Source: CAYPPS01 sp964412685 (GTDB lineage: Bacteria > Patescibacteriota > Microgenomatia > PFEM01 > CAYPPS01). From it: DNA of 16,926 nt. The stretch is from contig CAYPPS010000010.1 in NCBI GenBank assembly GCA_964412685.1, positions 1-16,926 on the forward strand, read 5' to 3'. The notes below the pieces were generated by a model. It was not told where the DNA came from. It did not search any database and worked only from the letters and a program-made list of their open reading frames with translations. Below, one piece after another: positions 12,778 to 16,926 of this stretch; within the stretch, counting starts at the first letter, position 1, and each line of letters starts with the position of its first letter. The position numbers and the translations under genes were made by a program.

Positions 12778-14195
12778 TTGATTGAATCAGCTAATGCTTG
12801 TTTAATCTCTCGGGCTCGTTTAAGTAAGTATGTTCGTTGGTTTTTCTTTTGATCTTCTTCTATTTCTTCAAAAAGTTTATTTAAAACTTGGCCTATCAAA
12901 GGTCCTGGTTTAAGATTGAGAGCCTTCATGATGTCATCACCATTTACTTTGAGGTCTTTGACAGAAAAGGGTTGTTTTTGCACCTCGATTAACTTTTTCT
13001 TGAATCGTTCTAGCCGCCAAGAAGTTTCTTTGGCTCCTCCGCCTAACCGGTCGGCGATTCGAACACAAAGAATGTCTTTCAAGTTTTCCTGGCCGACGTT
13101 GCGAATAAATCGCCTGATCGCTTTGTCTGTTTGTCTTTCGTCAACGCTAAATTGGTGCCAGCGAACCAGCTTGATTAACCTCTCTTGTCCCTTTTTTGGT
13201 AATTTGAATCTTTTTCCAACGTTTCGGGCAACTACTGCTCCAACCATTTCGTGATTATAGAAAGTTATCGTTCCGGAAGGATCTTTACTGGCCACTTCTG
13301 GTTTGCCGACGTCGTGGATAAGAGCGGCTAGCTTAACGATTGGATCTTTACTTTTACAGTGTTTGAGGGAATAAGTGGCGTGAGTACCGACGTCATAAAT
13401 ATGATGTCGGTTTGGACTTTTCTGCTCGATTCCGAAACCTTTTTCAACTTCCGGTAGGATTATTTTAGCGATTCCTGCTTGACGAAGAAGAGAATAGCCT
13501 TGATCGGCATGAGGAAAGGCAAGCATTTTTAAGAACTCGTCTCTGATTCTTTCCCAACTAATCTTTTTGATCGAGGAGGCATTTTTTTTGATTGCCAGGA
13601 GAGTTTTTGCTTCGATTTCAAATTCCAGTTGAGTGGCCAAACGAACAGCTCGGATTAACCTGAGAGCGTCCTCTTCGAATCTTTTCTGAGGATTGCCCAC
13701 GGCTCGAAGTAATTTAGCCTTTAAGTCTTTTTGCCCTTCGAGGGGATCAAAGATTTCCATTGGCCAAATTTTAGTTTTGAGTGGTTTGGAAGGAATCTTT
13801 GGTTTCAGGGCGATTGCATTGACGGTGAAATCCCTTCGGAGTAAATCTTGTTTTAGGGTTTTGCCCCATTTAACTTTATCAGGATGGCGTTGATTAGAAT
13901 AACTACTTTCGGTTCTAAAAGTGGTTATTTCATAAACCAAAGGTCGTCCCAGAAATCCCTTTCGATTGTTGGGGTCAGGAACGCCAACCGTGCCAAATTT
14001 GTTGTCGTAAAAACTGTCTTTAAAAAGAGCATTAATGATTTTTGGTTTTGCTGACGTGGTAAAATCCCAATCAAGCCCTTTCTTTTTAAGAAGTAAATCT
14101 CGGACAATTCCGCCCACAATGTAAATTTCGTGATTGTTTTTGGTAACGGTGGTTAAAATTTTTCTAACTGGTAAAGGAATTTCGACTTCAACCAT
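12774..14195 (-). CDS. cca: CCA tRNA nucleotidyltransferase with HD domain
   Basis: A class II tRNA nucleotidyltransferase that adds or repairs the 3' CCA end of tRNA. The head has VGGIVRDLLL (G28-G29), the metal-binding DWDFTTS (D42, D44) and RRDFTVNA (120-127), the ERhxxE-like block FEEDALRLIRAVRLATQLEF, and WERIRDEFLKML. From about residue 270 comes an HD phosphohydrolase domain: GTHATYSLKHC, LAALIHDVGKP (H294-D295), FYNHEMVGA and LVRWHQF. Length is 473 aa. Whether it adds full CCA or only part cannot be read from sequence. It is a single gene: convergent with secF (stops overlap) and divergent from recJ. The -10-like TATATT at 14205-14200 lies so close to the ATG that the mRNA is probably leaderless. 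Confidence 0.95.
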   Translation of the reverse strand: MVEVEIPLPVRKILTTVTKNNHEIYIVGGIVRDLLLKKKGLDWDFTTSAKPKIINALFKDSFYDNKFGTVGVPDPNNRKGFLGRPLVYEITTFRTESSYSNQRHPDKVKWGKTLKQDLLRRDFTVNAIALKPKIPSKPLKTKIWPMEIFDPLEGQKDLKAKLLRAVGNPQKRFEEDALRLIRAVRLATQLEFEIEAKTLLAIKKNASSIKKISWERIRDEFLKMLAFPHADQGYSLLRQAGIAKIILPEVEKGFGIEQKSPNRHHIYDVGTHATYSLKHCKSKDPIVKLAALIHDVGKPEVASKDPSGTITFYNHEMVGAVVARNVGKRFKLPKKGQERLIKLVRWHQFSVDERQTDKAIRRFIRNVGQENLKDILCVRIADRLGGGAKETSWRLERFKKKLIEVQKQPFSVKDLKVNGDDIMKALNLKPGPLIGQVLNKLFEEIEEDQKKNQRTYLLKRAREIKQALADSIN

Positions 14196-14199
14196 TTAT

Positions 14200-14205
14200 A
14201 ATATA
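14200..14205 (-). promoter_or_regulatory. Likely -10 box of cca
   Basis: On the minus strand TATATT (14205-14200) ends 5 nt before the A of the cca ATG at 14195; the overlapping TTTATA ends 7 nt before it. No clear -35 box. Either reading puts the transcript start within a base or two of the start codon. Confidence 0.4.
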
Positions 14206-14230
14206 AACAATAAACATTCTTGGAAATGAT

Positions 14231-14236
14231 TATACT
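14231..14236 (+). promoter_or_regulatory. Likely -10 box of recJ-rel
   Basis: TATACT at 14231-14236 in the divergent cca-recJ gap predicts a start near 14243. No -35 box at 16-18 nt upstream can be supported. Confidence 0.4.
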
Positions 14237-14265
14237 ACAAGTTTTTGGATAAAGCTTTTGAAAAA

Positions 14266-15932
14266 ATGAAAAAATGGAGAATTCTAAATAAAGTTAAAGG
14301 TCAGTTTAGCTTAGAAAAAGTTTTGGTGCTTTTGTTATCCAATCGAGGATTGAAGACTCAAAAAGCCAGAGAAGAGTTTCTGGACGTCAAAGATTTGAGT
14401 AAATTTAGTGAGCGAGATTTGGGCTTGAAGAAGGAAGAATTAAAAAAAGCCGTTTCGAGGGTAAAGAAAGCCATTAAAAAGAAAGAAAAAGTTGTTATCT
14501 ACGGAGATTACGATGCCGATGGGATTTGTGCTACCGCCATTTTGTGGGAAGCTTTAAATGGTCTTGGAGTTCAAGTAATGCCTTTTATTCCGGAAAGGAA
14601 AGAAGGTTATGGTTTAAAGATAGACCGACTTAAGATCTTGAAAAAAGAAGGAGTTGCCTTGGTGATTACTGTTGATAACGGCATTGTTCATTATTCTCAG
14701 GCCAAAAAAGCCCGAGAATTAGGATTGGACTTAATCATTACTGATCATCACCTTTTGGGTAAAAAAAAGCCGAAAGCTTTAAGCATTATTCATACCACCA
14801 AGCTCGCTGGTTGTGGCGTGGCTTGGTTTCTGGCTCGTCATTTAGAAAAGACTATCGCCGGTAAAACCAATTTTAAAAAAGATTTAGACTTAGTTACCAT
14901 TGGTTCGATTGCTGATGTCGTTCCTTTGTTGGGAGCCAATCGGGCTTTAGTAAAAGCGGGCTTGGAAACTTTTTCGAAGACTTCCCGACTGGGAATTAAA
15001 GAACTTTTTTCTCTCAGTGGTCTTTCGTTGGATAATCTCGCCACTTGGCAAATTGCTTTTATTGTTGCTCCTCGACTTAATGCGAGTGGTCGTTTGGAAG
15101 ATCCAATGGATTCGTTGAGATTACTTTGCACTCGAGATCAAGCAAGAGCAGCTAGATTAGCTTTTCAAATTAACACCATGAATCAAGAAAGACAAAAGAT
15201 TTTGGGACAAATGACATTGAAAGCTCGCAGTCTTTGGTTGGCCAGTGGAGGAACAGACGAGCTTATTTTTATTGCCAGCGAAGAATTTCATGAAGGCATA
15301 ATTGGCTTGACGGCCGGTAAATTAATGGAAGAGTTTTCGCGTCCAGCGATTGTAATTTCTAAAGGCGAGTCTATTTCTAAGGCTTCAGCTCGTTCGGTTG
15401 AAGGTTTTAATATTGTTGAGGCGATCAGGAAACATGCTTCTCTGTTGGAGGGTTACGGTGGACATCCAAAAGCGGCTGGATTTTCGATTGAAACAGCAAA
15501 AATAGATCTTTTTAAAAAGAAAATTGTTGAGCTGGCTCGACAGAGACTTGAAGGAAAAAAATTAAAACCGGTTTTAAAAATTGATTTCTCGCTTTTTTTG
15601 AAAGATGTTAATTTTTATTTTTATCGTGGGTTGGTGAAGTTATCCCCTTTTGGTGAAGGGAACCCGGAACCGGTTTTTGCCAGTTTTGGCCTGAGTGTTG
15701 TTGGAGCGAATTTGGTTGGCAAAAATAAAAAACACCTCCAATTAACGTCAGCCAAGAAGATGGCGAACCAGTTAAAGCGATTGGTTTTAACTGCGGTTCC
15801 TTCTATCCCCAATTGGCACCGGGAGTAAAGATTGATTTGGCTTTTGGGATTCTGCTCAATTCTTATCAAGGAAGAGAATCGTTGCAATTGAAAGTGAAAG
15901 ATTTGAGATTAAGTGAGGAGAAAAACAAATGA
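14266..15932 (+). CDS. recJ: RecJ single-strand exonuclease, frameshifted near the 3' end
   Basis: RecJ degrades single-stranded DNA 5' to 3' in recombination and mismatch repair. DHH-family motifs: VVIYGDYDADG (D81, D83, D85 from this start), VITVDNG (D137), IITDHHLLG (DHH 160-162), GSIADVVPL and the DHHA1 motif GYGGHPKAAGF. The original frame stops at 15828 after an unrelated tail (VLTAVPSIPNWHRE). From about 15747 the -1 frame reads VSQEDGEPVKAIGFNCGSFY and ends GRESLQLKVKDLRLSEEKNK, a normal RecJ C-terminus, stopping at 15930-15932. One base appears to be missing near 15745-15750. As read, the protein loses about 60 C-terminal residues of the OB-like domain but keeps all catalytic motifs. 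TTG at 14245 is an alternative start; MKKWRILNK at 14266 fits the family better. Confidence 0.9.
15915..15920 (+). promoter_or_regulatory. Shine-Dalgarno site of rel
   Basis: GAGGAG, 8 nt before the rel ATG and inside the frameshifted 3' end of recJ. It confirms ATG 15929 as the start and places rel in the recJ operon. Confidence 0.75.
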
Positions 15933-16926
15933 GCGAAGCGAAGTTTAATCAATTAGTTTTAAAAGTAAAACGAATCGATAATCAAGTTGATTTAGCGAAA
16001 CTTAAGGAAGCTTTTTTGTTTGCCCAAAAGGCCCACTTGGGTCAAAAGAGACTCTCCGGAGCTGATTTTATCGACCACGGTTTGAACACGGCTTTAATTT
16101 TAAGTGATTGGCTAATTGATGAGGATTTGTTGATTGCCGGCCTTCTCCATGATGCGGTTGAAGATGGTCAAGTAACCAGTCAACAATTGGAAAAAAAGTT
16201 TGGCAAAACAGTAACTCGGTTGGTTATGGGGGTGACCAAGGTGAGAGGTCTGAAATTTCGAGGGAGTAATCAAGAAGTTTTTGTGGAAAATTTGAGAAAA
16301 TTGATTATCACAATGGCCAAAGATTTAAGAGTGGTTTTGGTTAGACTGGCCGACCGTTGGGACAACTTGCAAACGCTCTACGTTCATTCGCCAGAGAAAC
16401 AGGCTAGAAAGGCAAAGGAAACCTTAGAGGTTTATGCTCCCTTGGCCGATCGTTTGGGAATGACAGAAATCAAGAGTTTCTTGGAGGATTTGAGTTTTAT
16501 TTATTTGCAACCGGAAGAGTATCAGAAGACGGTTGATTTGGCGATTAAGTTTTTAAAGAAGGCGGAAGTTGATTTAAAACAAACCAAAAGACAACTTCTC
16601 TCTGCTTTGGCAAAGAAGTCTGTTTCGGCTCAAATCAGCGCTCGAACCAAAGGGGTTTATTCGCTTTTTAACAAACTTTCTCGGGAAGAAGTAAATTGGG
16701 ATTTGGAAAAAGTTCATGATTTAGTGGCCTTGAGAGTGATTGTTGAAAACATTGAAGATTGCTATGCCACCTTGGGAATTGTCCATCAGCTTTTTAAACC
16801 TGTGCCTTCGTTGGGAGTGAGTGATTTTGTGGCTCAACCTAAACCTAATGGTTACCAATCGATTCATGCCAAGGTCTTTGCCTTAAAAAGAGTGATAGAG
16901 GTTCAAATCAGAACTGAAGAAATGCA
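15929..16926 (+). CDS. rel: RelA/SpoT-type (p)ppGpp synthetase/hydrolase, 3' end outside window
   Basis: Makes and degrades the alarmone (p)ppGpp in the stringent response. The first 332 residues are present. The hydrolase HD domain is complete: FIDHGLNTA (H50), LLHDAVED (H74, D75, E78, D79), GVTKVRG and LADRWDNLQTL (D142, N146), so hydrolase activity is expected. The synthetase domain begins with ARTKGVYSLFNKL (R239, K241), HDLVALRVIV (D264), PKPNGYQSIH (H313) and VIEVQIRTEEM (E324). The metal-specificity motif before PKPN, usually RxKD or ExDD, reads LGVSD here. C-terminal TGS and ACT domains, if any, lie beyond the window. The ATG overlaps the restored recJ stop as ATGA, with a good Shine-Dalgarno site. 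Confidence 0.95.
   Translation, partial: MSEAKFNQLVLKVKRIDNQVDLAKLKEAFLFAQKAHLGQKRLSGADFIDHGLNTALILSDWLIDEDLLIAGLLHDAVEDGQVTSQQLEKKFGKTVTRLVMGVTKVRGLKFRGSNQEVFVENLRKLIITMAKDLRVVLVRLADRWDNLQTLYVHSPEKQARKAKETLEVYAPLADRLGMTEIKSFLEDLSFIYLQPEEYQKTVDLAIKFLKKAEVDLKQTKRQLLSALAKKSVSAQISARTKGVYSLFNKLSREEVNWDLEKVHDLVALRVIVENIEDCYATLGIVHQLFKPVPSLGVSDFVAQPKPNGYQSIHAKVFALKRVIEVQIRTEEM

Noticed and set aside
15715..15750. Programmed -1 frameshift site in recJ
   Set aside because: An AAAAAAC run is present at 15728-15733, but it is out of register with the recJ codons for a -1 slip, homology stays in the original frame past it, and no downstream stem-loop was evident; a mutation or sequence error is simpler.
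1..16926. Alternative genetic code with TGA as glycine
   Set aside because: TGA ends miaB, miaA, the 191-aa regulator, the AbrB-like gene and secD at positions that fit family lengths and gene overlaps.
1..16926. CRISPR array, tRNA gene, insertion sequence, prophage or riboswitch
   Set aside because: No regularly spaced repeats, cloverleaf, transposase, integrase or known aptamer pattern was seen; the gaps are too short apart from the one filled by rnpB.

Overview
The window looks like ordinary chromosomal DNA from a small-genome bacterium of the Candidate Phyla Radiation (Patescibacteria), most likely a Microgenomates-type lineage. The lineage is an inference from gene content and compact style: AT-rich DNA, very short intergenic gaps, many ATGA stop/start overlaps, shortened versions of universal proteins (MiaB without TRAM, RNase Y without a membrane anchor), and small conserved genes such as the DUF5679 zinc ribbon, DUF4446 and DUF3048. 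TGA is used as a stop codon (miaB, miaA, the 191-aa regulator, secD), so the recoded-TGA groups of the CPR do not fit. I see no insertion sequence, phage, CRISPR array or tRNA gene.

Layout. 1-3156 (+): recA (5' end outside the window), recX, then rny (RNase Y). 3210-3482 (+): an HU-family DNA-binding protein with its own strong promoter. 3517-3942 (-): an unknown helical protein. 4003-6993 (+): miaB and miaA, overlapping by 4 nt, then an AI-2E-family membrane protein. 7031-7356 (+): RNase P RNA (rnpB). 7394-7957 (-): a terminator, the tiny DUF5679 zinc ribbon and a very basic tail-anchored protein. 8024-9752 (+): DUF4446 and DUF3048 proteins. 9794-12777 (+): a tightly coupled operon of HTH/nucleotidyltransferase-like protein, AbrB/MazE-like protein, secD and secF. 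12774-14195 (-): tRNA nucleotidyltransferase (cca), stop codon overlapping that of secF. 14266-16926 (+): recJ with a single-base frameshift near its 3' end, then rel (RelA/SpoT), which runs out of the window.

Themes. Several genes act on tRNA: rnpB trims the 5' end, Cca builds or repairs the 3' CCA, and MiaA then MiaB modify A37. RecA, RecX and RecJ cover recombination and repair. SecD and SecF drive late steps of protein export, and two small putative DNA-binding proteins are coupled to them.

Most worth a second look: (1) the recJ frameshift, supported by an intact C-terminus in another frame and a restored ATGA overlap with rel; (2) RNase P RNA with perfectly complementary P3 and P19 hairpin tips and GGA instead of GGU in L15; (3) a split between apparently leaderless first genes (a -10 box about 7 nt from the ATG) and Shine-Dalgarno-led downstream genes; (4) the regulator pair coupled to secDF; (5) MiaB, RNase Y and Rel proteins that depart from family norms. 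No clearly new multi-gene system was found; the window is mostly housekeeping with lineage-specific twists.
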